Shown: positions 7,987 through 17,811, counted from the stretch's first letter. The stretch: 64,000 nucleotides of DNA from an uncultured Bacteroidales bacterium (GCA_937898885.1 CALDKD010000013.1:1-64000), one strand, 5' to 3'. Numbers and translations: made by a program. Notes: generated from the letters alone by a model not told the origin.

Positions 7987-10233
7987 ATGAGTGAGCAGAG
8001 TTATTTCTCGCCCGACGAGGAGAAGCAGATTGACGAGGCGTTCGCGCATCTGATAGAGAGCTATCTGCAGTCGAAGCACCGTAAGAAGGTAGAGCTGATA
8101 ACAAAGGCTTTCAACTTCGCGCGGCAGGCTCACAACGGAATACGGCGGCATTCGGGTGAGCCGTATATCATGCATCCTATAGCGGTGGCGCAGATTGTGG
8201 CATCGGAGATTGGACTTGGCTCTACATCTATCTGCTCAGCCCTGCTGCACGATGTGGTTGAGGACACCGATTACACGATAGATGATATTAAAAATGTATT
8301 CGGGCCGAAAATCGCACAGATTGTAGATGGTCTGACAAAGATTGCAGGAGGAAGGTTCGGCGAGAAGGCATCGGCACAGGCGGAGAACTTCAAGAAGCTG
8401 TTGCTCACGATGTCTGATGATATCCGCGTGATTATCATAAAGATAGCTGACCGCCTGCACAATATGCGCACACTGGAGCATTTGCCTCTGCGCAAGCAGT
8501 ACAAGATATCGGGCGAGACGCTTTACATATATGCGCCGCTGGCATACCGGTTGGGTCTGAACCGGATAAAGACCGAGCTTGAGGACCTGAGTTTCAAGTT
8601 TGAGCATCCTGAGGAGTACCGGCAGATTCAGGAAAAACTGAATGTGACTAAGGCCGAGCGGGCCATAGCATATCAGGAGTTTGTGGCGCCGATAAACGAG
8701 AAGCTCAAGGCGATGGGTATGAAGTACGAGATTCTTCGACGCGTGAAGGCTCCCTACTCCATCTGGCGGAAGATGAACACCAAGCAGCTCACGTTCGAGG
8801 AGATATATGACATTCTTGCGGTAAGGATTATCTTTGAGCCTACATCGCCGGAGACGGAGTATAGCGACTGCTTCAACATCTACCTTATGCTCACCAAGAT
8901 TTACCAGGCCCATCCTGACCGTCTGCGTGACTGGGTAACAAGACCCAAGAGCAATGGCTATCAGGCTCTGCACGTGACACTTATGGGCGGACGCGGTGAA
9001 TGGGTGGAGGTGCAGATAAGGAGCACCAGAATGAACGACATTGCCGAACAAGGCATTGCCGCACACTGGAAGTACAAAGCCGGAGCTGTGGAGGGTACTC
9101 TTGAGGAGGATGACTCAGAGTTGAACAAATGGCTTGGTACCATACGCGAGATTCTTGAGGACCCACAGCCGGACTCAATGGATTTTCTGGATACCATCAA
9201 GCTGAACCTGTTCTCCACAGAGATATTCATTTTCACGCCGAAAGGTGAGTTCCGCACGATGCCTCAGGGGAGCACGGTGCTTGACTTCGCATTCAACATT
9301 CACACTTATCTGGGCACACATTGCATCGGCGCGAAGGTTAATCATAAGCTGGAGCCGCTGAACTATGTGCTGCAGAGCGGTGATCAGGTGGAGATTCTTA
9401 CCTCAAAGAGCCAGAAAATCGCGCATGAGTGGATGGATTTCGCCACCACCGCTGCGGCAAGGGCAAAGCTGAGAAGCCTGCTTAGAAAAGAGGACCGCGA
9501 GAACCAGAGATTCGGTGAGGCTATTTTCAGTCAGTTCCTGAAGGATGAGGATCTTGAATCGGATAGCGGCAAGATGGACAAGCTTATATCATTACACGGA
9601 TTTGAGACCCGCGAGCAGTTTATGATCGCGCTTGGCAGAAAGGAGATTATTCTTGGAGACTCCGAGAAGAGCATCATAAAAAGCGACGGTGGAGGAAGCT
9701 GGTACAGCAAGTTCCTTTGGGGAAAGAGAAAAAGCACGCACGAGACGGCTGCCACACAGGGCGAGAGCAGACCAGGCATCAACGTTAAAAACACTCTTGT
9801 CCTTACCGACCACGACATTCATCTGCACACTCTGGCTGGATGTTGCAATCCCGTTCCTGGCGATGATGTTATAGGATTTGTGGATGCGGAGGGTAACGTT
9901 ACCATTCACCAGCGCAAATGTGAGGTTGCGAACAAGATGAAATCAGCTCAAGGCAACCGCATAATAACCGTGGAATGGCACACAGAAGAGTCTCTTTTCC
10001 CAGTTACGATTTATATTAAAGGTATTGACAGTATCGGCACCCTTGGGAGAGTGACCGGCGTGATATCCGAGAAACTCGGCACAAATATCCGCAAGATATC
10101 CCTGGAATCGGACGAGGGTATATTCGAGGGCACACTTCAAGTCCTGGTCCACAACCTGAGCGAGGTAGTGAGGATAAAGAACGGGCTGAGGAAGATTGAT
10201 GGAATCAAAACGGTTGCCCGCAAGGAGGAGTAG
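7987..10233 (+). CDS. Bifunctional (p)ppGpp synthetase/hydrolase
   Basis: A 748-residue long RSH protein. Domains in order: HD hydrolase at about 30-190 with LLHDVVEDTDYTIDDI, RelA/SpoT synthetase at about 240-370 with RVKAPYSIWRKM and GYQALHVTL, TGS at about 405-465, a linker with TLAGCCNPVPGDDVIG, and an ACT domain at about 670-745. An intact HD motif and synthetase motifs suggest both activities, as is usual for the single Rel/SpoT-type enzyme of Bacteroidota. It makes and degrades the stringent-response alarmone. Its last 29 bp overlap the end of the convergent merR-like gene. Confidence 0.95.
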   Translation: MSEQSYFSPDEEKQIDEAFAHLIESYLQSKHRKKVELITKAFNFARQAHNGIRRHSGEPYIMHPIAVAQIVASEIGLGSTSICSALLHDVVEDTDYTIDDIKNVFGPKIAQIVDGLTKIAGGRFGEKASAQAENFKKLLLTMSDDIRVIIIKIADRLHNMRTLEHLPLRKQYKISGETLYIYAPLAYRLGLNRIKTELEDLSFKFEHPEEYRQIQEKLNVTKAERAIAYQEFVAPINEKLKAMGMKYEILRRVKAPYSIWRKMNTKQLTFEEIYDILAVRIIFEPTSPETEYSDCFNIYLMLTKIYQAHPDRLRDWVTRPKSNGYQALHVTLMGGRGEWVEVQIRSTRMNDIAEQGIAAHWKYKAGAVEGTLEEDDSELNKWLGTIREILEDPQPDSMDFLDTIKLNLFSTEIFIFTPKGEFRTMPQGSTVLDFAFNIHTYLGTHCIGAKVNHKLEPLNYVLQSGDQVEILTSKSQKIAHEWMDFATTAAARAKLRSLLRKEDRENQRFGEAIFSQFLKDEDLESDSGKMDKLISLHGFETREQFMIALGRKEIILGDSEKSIIKSDGGGSWYSKFLWGKRKSTHETAATQGESRPGINVKNTLVLTDHDIHLHTLAGCCNPVPGDDVIGFVDAEGNVTIHQRKCEVANKMKSAQGNRIITVEWHTEESLFPVTIYIKGIDSIGTLGRVTGVISEKLGTNIRKISLESDEGIFEGTLQVLVHNLSEVVRIKNGLRKIDGIKTVARKEE

Positions 10234-10570
10234 CATCCAGCTCACCCAGAATGTCCACCAGCTCCTGACGTACAGCTTTCAGACGCGACACAATCTCGTG
10301 CAGATCAACAGTCTGTTTGGGGTTCTCCTTTATGCGCTGACGGGCACCTTTGATGGTCAGATGGTTGTCGTGCACCAGGAATTTTATGAACTTTATCTGC
10401 TTGATATCCTCGCTGGTATATTGACGGATGCCCGAGGTGGTCTTCTTGGGTGATATCTCCTTGAATTCCTTCTCCCAGTAACGCAAGGTTGACTCCGGCA
10501 CGTCGAGCAGTTCGGCAACCTCCTTGATGGAATAATAGCGCTTTAATTCCTTATCAGTCTTTAGCGGCAT
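10205..10570 (-). CDS. MerR-family transcriptional regulator
   Basis: A 121-residue protein. The winged helix-turn-helix at about 10-75 is typical of MerR: YYSIKEVAELLDVPESTLRYWEKEF then SGIRQYTSEDIKQIKFIKFL. A coiled-coil dimerisation helix follows (about 80-112). There is no obvious metal-binding cysteine set or effector domain, so the ligand is unknown. Its 3' end overlaps the relA/spoT 3' end, and it is 16 bp downstream of the M23 peptidase gene, likely in one transcript with it. Confidence 0.9.
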   Translation of the reverse strand: MPLKTDKELKRYYSIKEVAELLDVPESTLRYWEKEFKEISPKKTTSGIRQYTSEDIKQIKFIKFLVHDNHLTIKGARQRIKENPKQTVDLHEIVSRLKAVRQELVDILGELDATPPCGQPF

Positions 10571-10586
10571 AGTTGGTTATTTTGTT

Positions 10587-11555
10587 TTAATCATATACAC
10601 GACCCTGATTCTCTGACATCTGTATCATCTCGTCATATTCCTCGTCGTTCAGGTCCATAAAATAGTAGTTCACAGGATTCACATTCACTCCGTTTAACAT
10701 CACCTCGTAATGCACGTGTGGTCCGGTGCTCTTTCCTGTGGAGCCGGCCTTGCCGATGACCTCGCCGCGAGCCACTGTCTGCCCCACCCTGACATCAAGT
10801 CGGCTTAGATGGGCATAACGTGTAACATAGCCGAAGCCGTGGTCTATGTCAATGCAATTGCCGTAACCGGTCATCCACTTGGCATATATCACCTTGCCGT
10901 TTCCGGTGGCATAGACAGGGGTGCCGGTATCGCAGGTGAAGTCCATTCCGCTATGGAATTTCGGCATGTGATATATAGGATCCATACGATATCCGTAACC
11001 CGACGCGGTACTCTTCAGGTCCTTGTTGGCGATAGGCATTATTGACGGGATGCAGTCAATGCGCTTTGCGTTATCCCTATAAAGAGCCACCACATCATCG
11101 AACGATTTGGATTGGATATAGAGTCTCTTCTCCAGAAGGTCAACCCTTTGTGATATGTTTACCACAAGATTGGAATTGGTCATATCCATCAGCCCGGCAT
11201 AGCGGTTTGTTCCGGAATAGCCGGCCTGGCGAATGTATTCCGACACCGGCTCAGACTCAAGAAGCACGCGATACAGGTTATCATCGCGCTGCTCAATACC
11301 GTGGAGTACGTCCAAGGCGCCATCCACCTGACGCGAGAGCACCTGATACTGCGACAGCAGACGCGTGTTCTCCTCGCGCAGCTCGTCTATTGACGGCGTT
11401 GGGATAAAAATGTAGAATATCAGGAAAGCCAGTCCTCCGAGCAGGATGATGCCGAGCGTGCTCCGGATGTATGTCCTGATGCGCTGTCCCAGAGTCGGAT
11501 AGATTCTCTTGAAGACCCGGCGCTGGATATCGTACTCGTAATATACCTTTTTCAC
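10587..11555 (-). CDS. M23-family membrane-anchored endopeptidase
   Basis: A 322-residue protein. One membrane segment (about 33-52) is followed by a coiled-coil-like periplasmic stretch (about 55-110) and a C-terminal LytM/M23 domain at about 195-300. Zinc-site motifs are intact: HSGMDF and HVHYEV. An active enzyme cutting peptidoglycan cross-bridges is therefore likely. The gene is transcribed away from alaS, with a shared divergent promoter region. Confidence 0.92.
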   Translation of the reverse strand: MKKVYYEYDIQRRVFKRIYPTLGQRIRTYIRSTLGIILLGGLAFLIFYIFIPTPSIDELREENTRLLSQYQVLSRQVDGALDVLHGIEQRDDNLYRVLLESEPVSEYIRQAGYSGTNRYAGLMDMTNSNLVVNISQRVDLLEKRLYIQSKSFDDVVALYRDNAKRIDCIPSIMPIANKDLKSTASGYGYRMDPIYHMPKFHSGMDFTCDTGTPVYATGNGKVIYAKWMTGYGNCIDIDHGFGYVTRYAHLSRLDVRVGQTVARGEVIGKAGSTGKSTGPHVHYEVMLNGVNVNPVNYYFMDLNDEEYDEMIQMSENQGRVYD

Positions 11556-11587
11556 ACTTTTCCCTCTCTTTGAATAAGGTGGAGCGA

Positions 11588-11615
11588 CAAAAGTAACAAA
11601 AAGTCAGTATCTTTG
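11588..11615. promoter_or_regulatory. Divergent promoter region of alaS and the M23 gene
   Basis: TATCTTTG on the plus strand at 11608-11615 sits 37 bp before alaS. TACTTTTG on the minus strand (11595-11588) sits 32 bp before the M23 gene. Both fit the -7 consensus TAnnTTTG. The two boxes are back to back, so the promoters may overlap. Confidence 0.55.
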
Positions 11616-11652
11616 CAAACTCAAAAACGATAAAACAAAAAATCAACGCTAT

Positions 11653-14259
11653 ATGATGACAGCAAAAGAGATCAGAGAGTCTTTCAAGAAGTTCTTTGAA
11701 GGCAAGGAGCATCAGATTGTTCCGTCCGCCCCAATGGTCGTTAAGGATGACCCTACGCTTATGTTCACAAACGCTGGTATGAACCAGTTCAAGGATATCA
11801 TCCTGGGTAATCACCCGGCCAAGTTCAAACGCGTGGCTGACTCGCAGAAGTGTCTGCGCGTGAGCGGCAAGCACAACGACCTTGAGGAGGTTGGCCACGA
11901 CACATATCATCATACAATGTTCGAGATGCTGGGCAACTGGTCATTCGGCGACTACTTCAAGAAAGAGGCCATTGACTGGGCTTGGGAGTATCTGGTGGAC
12001 GTGCTGGGTCTGGACCCGAAGAACCTGTATGCGACGGTATTCGAGGGATCACCGGAAGAGGGCATCGGACGCGACGACGAGGCTGCGTCATATTGGGAGA
12101 GGCATCTTCCTAAGGACCATATCATAAACGGCAACAAGCACGACAACTTCTGGGAGATGGGCGATACCGGTCCTTGCGGTCCCTGCTCGGAGATTCACGT
12201 TGACTCACGCAGCGAGGCCGAGAAGGCTCTTGTTCCGGGACGCGAGCTGGTAAACAAGGATCATCCGCAGGTTATTGAGATATGGAACCTGGTGTTTATG
12301 CAGTACAACCGCAAGGCTGACCATTCTCTGGAGCCGCTGCCTGCAAAGGTTATTGATACCGGTATGGGATTCGAGCGTCTGGTACGTACGCTGCAGGGTA
12401 AGACATCCAACTACGACACTGACGTATTCCAGCCCATCATCTCTACAATTGGCCAGCTTACCGGCCACGAGTACGGCAAGGACGAGCAGACCGACATTGC
12501 AATGCGCGTTGTGGCTGACCATATACGTACAATCGCGTTCTCCATCACCGATGGCCAGTTGCCGTCGAATGCCAAGGCGGGATATGTCATCCGCCGTATC
12601 CTGCGCCGTGCGGTACGTTATTCCTATACGTTCCTCGGTCAGAAGGAGGCATTCCTTTATAAGCTGCTGCCCGTGCTGATTGACAATATGGGTGACGCAT
12701 ATCCTGAGCTGAGCGCACAGAAGACACTTATTGAGAAGGTTATTATTGAGGAGGAGGAGTCATTCCTGCGTACCCTTGATACCGGAATCAAGATGCTGGA
12801 CAAGGTGATGGCCGATACCAAGGCTACAGGCAGCACTATAATAAGCGGTGTAAGCGCTTTCACTCTGTATGACACATACGGATTCCCGCTTGACCTTACC
12901 GAGCTGATTCTTCGCGAGAACAACATGACGGTGAATGCCGGGGAGTTCAACGAAGAGATGGCAAAGCAGAAAGCCCGCGCACGCAACGCGGCTGCCGTTG
13001 AGAATGGCGACTGGGTAGTCTTGAAGGAGGGAGAGACTGAGTTCGTGGGATATGATTTCACTGAGTATGAGACATCCATCCTGCGCTATCGCACTGTCAC
13101 CCAGAAGAAGGAGACCCTGTATCAGATTGTGCTTGACAAGACTCCGTTCTATGCTGAGATGGGTGGCCAGGTTGGTGATACCGGAGCTATCGTGAGCGAG
13201 TTCGAGACTATTGACATTATCGATACTAAGAAGGAGAACGGCCTGCCGGTTCATATAGCTAAGAAGCTGCCTGAGCATCCTGAGGCACCGATGATGGCCT
13301 GCGTGGATACAGACAGACGTTACGCATCGGAGGCCAACCACACAGCTACTCACCTTCTGGACGAGGCGCTGCGCGAGGTTCTTGGCCCGCACGTGGAGCA
13401 GAAGGGCTCACTGGTATCGCCGGAAGGCCTGCGCTTTGACTTCTCACACTTCCAGAAGGTCACTGACGAGGAGATACGTCAGGTGGAGCGTCTGGTAAAC
13501 GAGAGAATCCGTCAGGATATTCCGCTGGTAGAGCATCGCAACACTCCTATTGAGGAGGCGAAAAAGCTGGGAGCCATAGCTCTGTTCGGCGAGAAGTATG
13601 GCGACGAGGTACGCGTAGTGCAGTTCGGCCAGTCTATTGAGTTCTGTGGAGGCGTTCACGCCGCATCAACAGGGCGCATAGGTATGTTCAAGATTCTGGG
13701 CGAGAGCTCCATCGCCGCCGGCGTGAGACGTATTGAGGCTGTTACCGGCCAGGCTGTGGAGGAGATGCTCTACGGTATGCAGGATTCAATCAACAATCTG
13801 AAGGCTATGATGCCCGGGCAGAACCTGGAGGCTTCCGCACAGAAGATGATTGATGAGAATGCGGCTCTGAAGAAGCAGGTTGAGGGCTTTATGAAAGAGA
13901 AGACAGCTCAGATGAAGAGCGAGCTGCTGGCACAGAAGAGGCTGGTGAACGGCGTTCAGGTGATTAGTAGCAAGATGGAGGCCAACGCCAATGTGGCGCG
14001 CGACATTGTGTTTATGCTGCGTGGTGAGATAACAGAGAATCTGGTTGTGGTGATAGGCAGCGTGGATGAGGGCAAGCCGATGCTTACGGTTAGCGTGAGC
14101 GAGGACCTGACTTCGCGTCTGAATGCCGGCCAGATGGTTCGCGAGGCCGCCAGGAACATTCAGGGTGGCGGTGGCGGACAGCCGCATTTCGCTACTGCCG
14201 GAGGACGCAATGCCGATGGCATACAGGCTGCGATTGACGCTGTTCTGGCCAAAATCTGA
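11653..14259 (+). CDS. alaS: Alanyl-tRNA synthetase
   Basis: An 868-residue class II synthetase. It has the N-terminal catalytic domain (SFKKFFEGKEHQIVPSAPMV, FTNAGMNQFK), the tRNA-binding region, the editing domain with NHTATHLLDEAL and CGGVHAASTG zinc/editing motifs, and the C-terminal DHHA1 domain ending in GGGGGQPHFATAGG. The length is normal. The start could be 11653 or the next codon, 11656, which is also ATG. It charges tRNA-Ala and clears Ser/Gly-tRNA-Ala. A strong hairpin terminator follows. Confidence 0.97.
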   Translation: MMTAKEIRESFKKFFEGKEHQIVPSAPMVVKDDPTLMFTNAGMNQFKDIILGNHPAKFKRVADSQKCLRVSGKHNDLEEVGHDTYHHTMFEMLGNWSFGDYFKKEAIDWAWEYLVDVLGLDPKNLYATVFEGSPEEGIGRDDEAASYWERHLPKDHIINGNKHDNFWEMGDTGPCGPCSEIHVDSRSEAEKALVPGRELVNKDHPQVIEIWNLVFMQYNRKADHSLEPLPAKVIDTGMGFERLVRTLQGKTSNYDTDVFQPIISTIGQLTGHEYGKDEQTDIAMRVVADHIRTIAFSITDGQLPSNAKAGYVIRRILRRAVRYSYTFLGQKEAFLYKLLPVLIDNMGDAYPELSAQKTLIEKVIIEEEESFLRTLDTGIKMLDKVMADTKATGSTIISGVSAFTLYDTYGFPLDLTELILRENNMTVNAGEFNEEMAKQKARARNAAAVENGDWVVLKEGETEFVGYDFTEYETSILRYRTVTQKKETLYQIVLDKTPFYAEMGGQVGDTGAIVSEFETIDIIDTKKENGLPVHIAKKLPEHPEAPMMACVDTDRRYASEANHTATHLLDEALREVLGPHVEQKGSLVSPEGLRFDFSHFQKVTDEEIRQVERLVNERIRQDIPLVEHRNTPIEEAKKLGAIALFGEKYGDEVRVVQFGQSIEFCGGVHAASTGRIGMFKILGESSIAAGVRRIEAVTGQAVEEMLYGMQDSINNLKAMMPGQNLEASAQKMIDENAALKKQVEGFMKEKTAQMKSELLAQKRLVNGVQVISSKMEANANVARDIVFMLRGEITENLVVVIGSVDEGKPMLTVSVSEDLTSRLNAGQMVREAARNIQGGGGGQPHFATAGGRNADGIQAAIDAVLAKI

Positions 14260-14342
14260 GAATTAATCAAGTTTCGCAACCTAGCCGGGAACGGCTGGAA
14301 CTGAGGTTTTGCTCTGCGAGACTTCAGTGAGAATTATATCTT

Positions 14343-14373
14343 AAAAAGAGCGGGGGGAGCCCGCTCTTTTTTT
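14343..14373. terminator. Bidirectional intrinsic terminator
   Basis: A perfect 12-bp stem, AAAAAGAGCGGG / CCCGCTCTTTTT, with a 5-nt loop and A/T tracts on both sides. It serves alaS on the plus strand and overlaps the stop of the convergent helicase gene. Confidence 0.88.
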
Positions 14374-15835
14374 AATCCGGCCAGTTGACCAGGAATACAG
14401 TTCCTGTGGCGCGGGTAAGAGCGGTATATAGCCAGCGGTAATATTCTATGTCGCGCCCGTCCTCGGGAATATAGCCCTGATCTATGAATACATTGTGCCA
14501 TTGCCCGCCCTGCGCCTTATGGCAGGTGACCGCATACGCATACTTTATCTGGAATGCGTTCAGGTATGGATTCTCTTTGAGCAACCTGGCACGCTCGCGT
14601 TTGTCGCGGACATCGGCATAATCCTCCAGCACATTATGATAGAACTCATCCTGCTGCTCTTTTGTCAATGCGGGTGCCTCTGAGTGGAGTGTGTCAAGGA
14701 GGACATCAGCCTCTATCTCGTAATCATCGTAATCTGGAAATGAGAGTTGTACGGTAGCGAAGTTGAAGCCATACAGCTCGCGATGACGGCGGACACGCCT
14801 CACCACTGCCATATCGCCATTGGCAATGAATGGCGGTATTCCGGCTATGGAGACGCCTTCCGCCGAAGCATTGCGCTGCTCCAGCTCCGTCCAGTAGTAG
14901 TTGTTCTTTACCACCATGACATAATCGCCCCGGCATAGCTCATCCTCACGGTCAAGTATCGTGTTACGGATACCGTTGTTATATATGATGGCGCGCTTGT
15001 TGGAGCGGCACAGCACGATGGTGTCGGAGATGCCATCCTTGCTGTAGCATTCCGATATACGCTCTATCAGGTCCTCACCACTTATTTTACGCACATCGGT
15101 GAACCCGTCAAGCACAAAGCGGAAGCTGGTGTCGGATATGCGGCCGTCATTGAAATCACTCACATCGGGCAGACTGTCGCGGAGCAGGGTGGCATTGTGC
15201 AGTATTCCTGAGCTGCTCTCCTGACGGACAACCTCGGTCAGGACGCACTGAGTTACGGACAACCCGTAGGTCTTGAGCATATCGCCATTGAGCGCCGGAC
15301 TGAGAACCTCGCCCACCGGAGGAAGCTGAGCGCTGTCGCCGAGCAGGAGCATTGAGCATCCCTTGCCGGAATAGACATAGCTGACAAGGTCATCCAACAG
15401 GCGGCCCGTGCCGAACATTGAGCCGGAAAGCCCCTCGTTGGATATCATCGAGGCCTCATCAACAAGGAAAAGCGTATTCTCCGCCACGTTCCTGTCTAGT
15501 GTAAAGACAGACTGGTCAAGAATGGATTTCTGGCGATAGATTCTCTTGTGAATGGTATAGGCTGGAGCGCCGGAATAGATTGAGAGGACTTTGGCGGCAC
15601 GGCCAGTTGGAGCCAGCAGGGTGACGGGACTATGCAGTGCGCGCATCGTACGGACAAGCGCGCTGACCAGCGATGTCTTGCCGGTACCAGCATAGCCACA
15701 CAAAAGAAAAGCCTTCCGCTCACAGCCGGAAGACAGAAACGAGGCTATCGAATTGATGGCATTTGTCTGGCCTGCCGTAGGACTGAAAGGACAATTCCTG
15801 ACTATTTCTGTTGCTAAAAGAGCACTCTTGTCCAT
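14372..15835 (-). CDS. RecD-like ATP-dependent DNA helicase
   Basis: A 487-residue SF1 helicase. It has Walker A GYAGTGKTSLVSAL (about 47-60), a Walker B-like LVDEASMI (about 123), GDSAQLPPV (motif III), and a C-terminal UvrD_C_2 block YAVTCHKAQGGQWHNVFI...YTALTRAT. The short length and lack of the RecD N-terminal domain fit the stand-alone RecD-like helicases common in Bacteroidales rather than a RecBCD subunit. No recB or recC is near. It is monocistronic and convergent with alaS. Confidence 0.88.
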   Translation of the reverse strand: MDKSALLATEIVRNCPFSPTAGQTNAINSIASFLSSGCERKAFLLCGYAGTGKTSLVSALVRTMRALHSPVTLLAPTGRAAKVLSIYSGAPAYTIHKRIYRQKSILDQSVFTLDRNVAENTLFLVDEASMISNEGLSGSMFGTGRLLDDLVSYVYSGKGCSMLLLGDSAQLPPVGEVLSPALNGDMLKTYGLSVTQCVLTEVVRQESSSGILHNATLLRDSLPDVSDFNDGRISDTSFRFVLDGFTDVRKISGEDLIERISECYSKDGISDTIVLCRSNKRAIIYNNGIRNTILDREDELCRGDYVMVVKNNYYWTELEQRNASAEGVSIAGIPPFIANGDMAVVRRVRRHRELYGFNFATVQLSFPDYDDYEIEADVLLDTLHSEAPALTKEQQDEFYHNVLEDYADVRDKRERARLLKENPYLNAFQIKYAYAVTCHKAQGGQWHNVFIDQGYIPEDGRDIEYYRWLYTALTRATGTVFLVNWPD

Positions 15836-15884
15836 TTATTCTATTTTTTTTCGCGCTATTGGTTTTTATTAATAATATTTATTC

Positions 15885-15892
15885 TATTTTTG
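15885..15892 (+). promoter_or_regulatory. Possible -7 box for the 15926 gene
   Basis: TATTTTTG fits TAnnTTTG and is 33 bp before the start codon. A TTG upstream is at a longer spacing (about 23 bp) than ideal. Confidence 0.4.
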
Positions 15893-15925
15893 CGGAACGA
15901 AAATAATTAAAAAAACTATAGTTTT

Positions 15926-16663
15926 ATGAAAAAGGTCATTAATATTCTTCTCGGGCTCTGTATTATAGGTTTGGCCTATATATTCTACGGAAGCATAATG
16001 GGCCCTATCAAGTTTGAGGAGGAGAGAACCAAGAGAGATGAGGCCGTAAAGAACCGTCTTATTGACATCCGTACAGCGCAGGTTGAGTTCCACAGCCAGC
16101 ACGGAGGTCTTTATACCGCCAATATGGACTCACTGATTGACTTCGTCAAGACCGGCAAGCTTCCTACAATCGCAAAGATTGGTGAGCTCAACGATCAGCA
16201 GATGGAGGCCAACTGGACAGAGGCAAAGGTTCTCAACGCCTACAAGGAGGCTAAGAATGCCAAGAATCCAAGAATAGCAAATGAGAAGTGGCAGGAGCTT
16301 ATTGACGCTGGTTTCGTAACGAAGAACAGCGACGGCAGCATCAATTATCTGTTCAGCCGCGATACCGTATGGACAGACATCATCGGCTCACTTTTCCCAG
16401 CAGGCTTCAATGCAGACTCACTGCGTTATGTTCCTTTTGGAAACGGTGCGGAGTTTGAGCTTGAGATTGGAAGCGATACTACCAAGTCTGGCTCATTTAT
16501 GTCTCTGTTTGAGGCAAGAACTCCTTTCGAGACCTATCTGAAGGGTCTGAACGAGCAGGAGGTCTTCAATCTTATCGATGAGAGAGAGCAGCTTGGACGT
16601 TATCCGGGTATGAAGGTTGGTGACGCTGTAAGCGGTAACAACAACGCCGGTAACTGGGAGTAA
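15926..16663 (+). CDS. Membrane-anchored protein of unknown function
   Basis: 245 residues. One N-terminal membrane helix (about 5-26, INILLGLCIIGLAYIFYG) is followed by a periplasmic helix (FEEERTKRDEAVKNRLIDIR) and a soluble domain. The layout, a short anchor followed by a helix with an RxxQxxF-like HSQHGG stretch, resembles minor pilin-like or envelope proteins, but no family can be named with confidence. It starts a cluster with the DUF3822 gene (8 bp gap) and rsmD. Confidence 0.7.
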   Translation: MKKVINILLGLCIIGLAYIFYGSIMGPIKFEEERTKRDEAVKNRLIDIRTAQVEFHSQHGGLYTANMDSLIDFVKTGKLPTIAKIGELNDQQMEANWTEAKVLNAYKEAKNAKNPRIANEKWQELIDAGFVTKNSDGSINYLFSRDTVWTDIIGSLFPAGFNADSLRYVPFGNGAEFELEIGSDTTKSGSFMSLFEARTPFETYLKGLNEQEVFNLIDEREQLGRYPGMKVGDAVSGNNNAGNWE

Positions 16664-16671
16664 TCTCAGCG

Positions 16672-17280
16672 ATGTTTCCGGGCAAGACAGAACAATATAA
16701 GGAATCCATCCGCATCAATGCGGATGGATTCTGTTTTACACTGCCTGACGGAAGCAGAAGAGCCGTAATCCGCGCTCCTTTCACAGCCATTCCCTACTCC
16801 GCTGACTTCGAGTTGAAGGAAGACGAGAGAGAGGCACTTTTCAGTATGGTGTTTCCATCCGTAAAGGATGTTACAATATTGACGGAACACGTTCAGGAGT
16901 TCGGCATCACAATACTCTCCGGAATAAAGAAGGAGATAGAGGCAAGACTTGCCTCAGACTTTGAGGGTGCCGTTGTTATGAGCCACATACACCATATCCT
17001 TACTGAATCGTTTGAGTGGAAAGGCAGGCTGATTACGGCAATAAGACAGGACGACGGTATTGATGTGATAGCAACGGACAACAACAGGATTCTGTTCCTG
17101 AACACTCTGCGTACCAGCCAGCCTTACGAGGCTGTGTATTATATCATAAAGGTGTGGAAGGAGTCCGGTTTCAGGAGCGGTGACGCATGCATCCGCCTGG
17201 CTGGATTAAAGGATACGGATGATGGGTTGCTTAGAAACCTCAGATTAATGACAGGAGAGAATAGCGTATGCGTGTTATAA
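16672..17280 (+). CDS. DUF3822 family protein
   Basis: 202 residues. The opening ESIRINADGFCF matches the beginning of the DUF3822 family, and this family usually precedes rsmD in Bacteroidales, as here (13-bp overlap). The fold is thought to be actin/ASKHA-like, but its role is not established. Codons 11-20 contain a perfect 14-bp inverted repeat (16702-16731) followed by TGTTTT, which could act as a terminator or attenuator within the gene. Confidence 0.8.
   Translation: MFPGKTEQYKESIRINADGFCFTLPDGSRRAVIRAPFTAIPYSADFELKEDEREALFSMVFPSVKDVTILTEHVQEFGITILSGIKKEIEARLASDFEGAVVMSHIHHILTESFEWKGRLITAIRQDDGIDVIATDNNRILFLNTLRTSQPYEAVYYIIKVWKESGFRSGDACIRLAGLKDTDDGLLRNLRLMTGENSVCVL
16702..16731 (+). 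other. Perfect 14-bp inverted repeat inside the DUF3822 start
   Basis: GAATCCATCCGCAT at 16702-16715 and its exact complement ATGCGGATGGATTC at 16718-16731 are separated by 2 nt, followed by TGTTTTAC. In RNA this would be a very stable hairpin 30 nt after the start codon. It could terminate transcription of the upstream membrane protein gene or reduce translation of DUF3822/rsmD. Confidence 0.6.
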
Positions 17281-17798
17281 GCGGTATTTACAAACACAGA
17301 CGCTTTGATGTTCCAAGAACATTCAAGGCAAGACCTACTACAGATTTCGCCAAAGAGAATCTTTTCAATGTGCTGGCAAACAGACTTGATTTTGAGGATG
17401 CCACGGCGCTGGACCTTTTCTCAGGCACAGGCAGCATCAGCATAGAGTTGTTGTCAAGAGGCTGCGCGCGTGTGATATCTGTTGAGAAGGACCGTGAGCA
17501 CTATTCCTTTATACGCAAGGTAATGGAGACTGTAGGCACCAGGAACAGCCTTGTAATTAACGGAGATGTCTTCAAATATCTGGAGCGATGCCAGGAGCAG
17601 TTTGACTTCATCTTTGCCGACCCTCCATATCAGTTGCCTGAGTTAGGGCAATTGCCTGAGATTGTGCTTAGCCGCAATATACTGAAGCCGGAAGGCATAT
17701 TCGTTCTGGAGCACGGCGACAAGTACGATTTTAAGGAGAACCCACGCTTCAAGGAGATGAGGGTATATGGCAGCGTGCACTTCTCGTTCTTCGAGTAG
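17268..17798 (+). CDS. rsmD: 16S rRNA (guanine-966-N2)-methyltransferase
   Basis: A 176-residue SAM-dependent methyltransferase. It begins MRVISGIYKHRRF, the usual RsmD opening. SAM-binding motif I is LDLFSGTGSISIELLSRG (about 43-60) and the catalytic motif IV is FADPPYQ (about 116-122). It methylates G966 of 16S rRNA in the 30S subunit. Its start lies inside the end of the DUF3822 gene. Confidence 0.93.
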   Translation: MRVISGIYKHRRFDVPRTFKARPTTDFAKENLFNVLANRLDFEDATALDLFSGTGSISIELLSRGCARVISVEKDREHYSFIRKVMETVGTRNSLVINGDVFKYLERCQEQFDFIFADPPYQLPELGQLPEIVLSRNILKPEGIFVLEHGDKYDFKENPRFKEMRVYGSVHFSFFE

Positions 17799-17811
17799 TC
17801 CTTGGTCAGTG

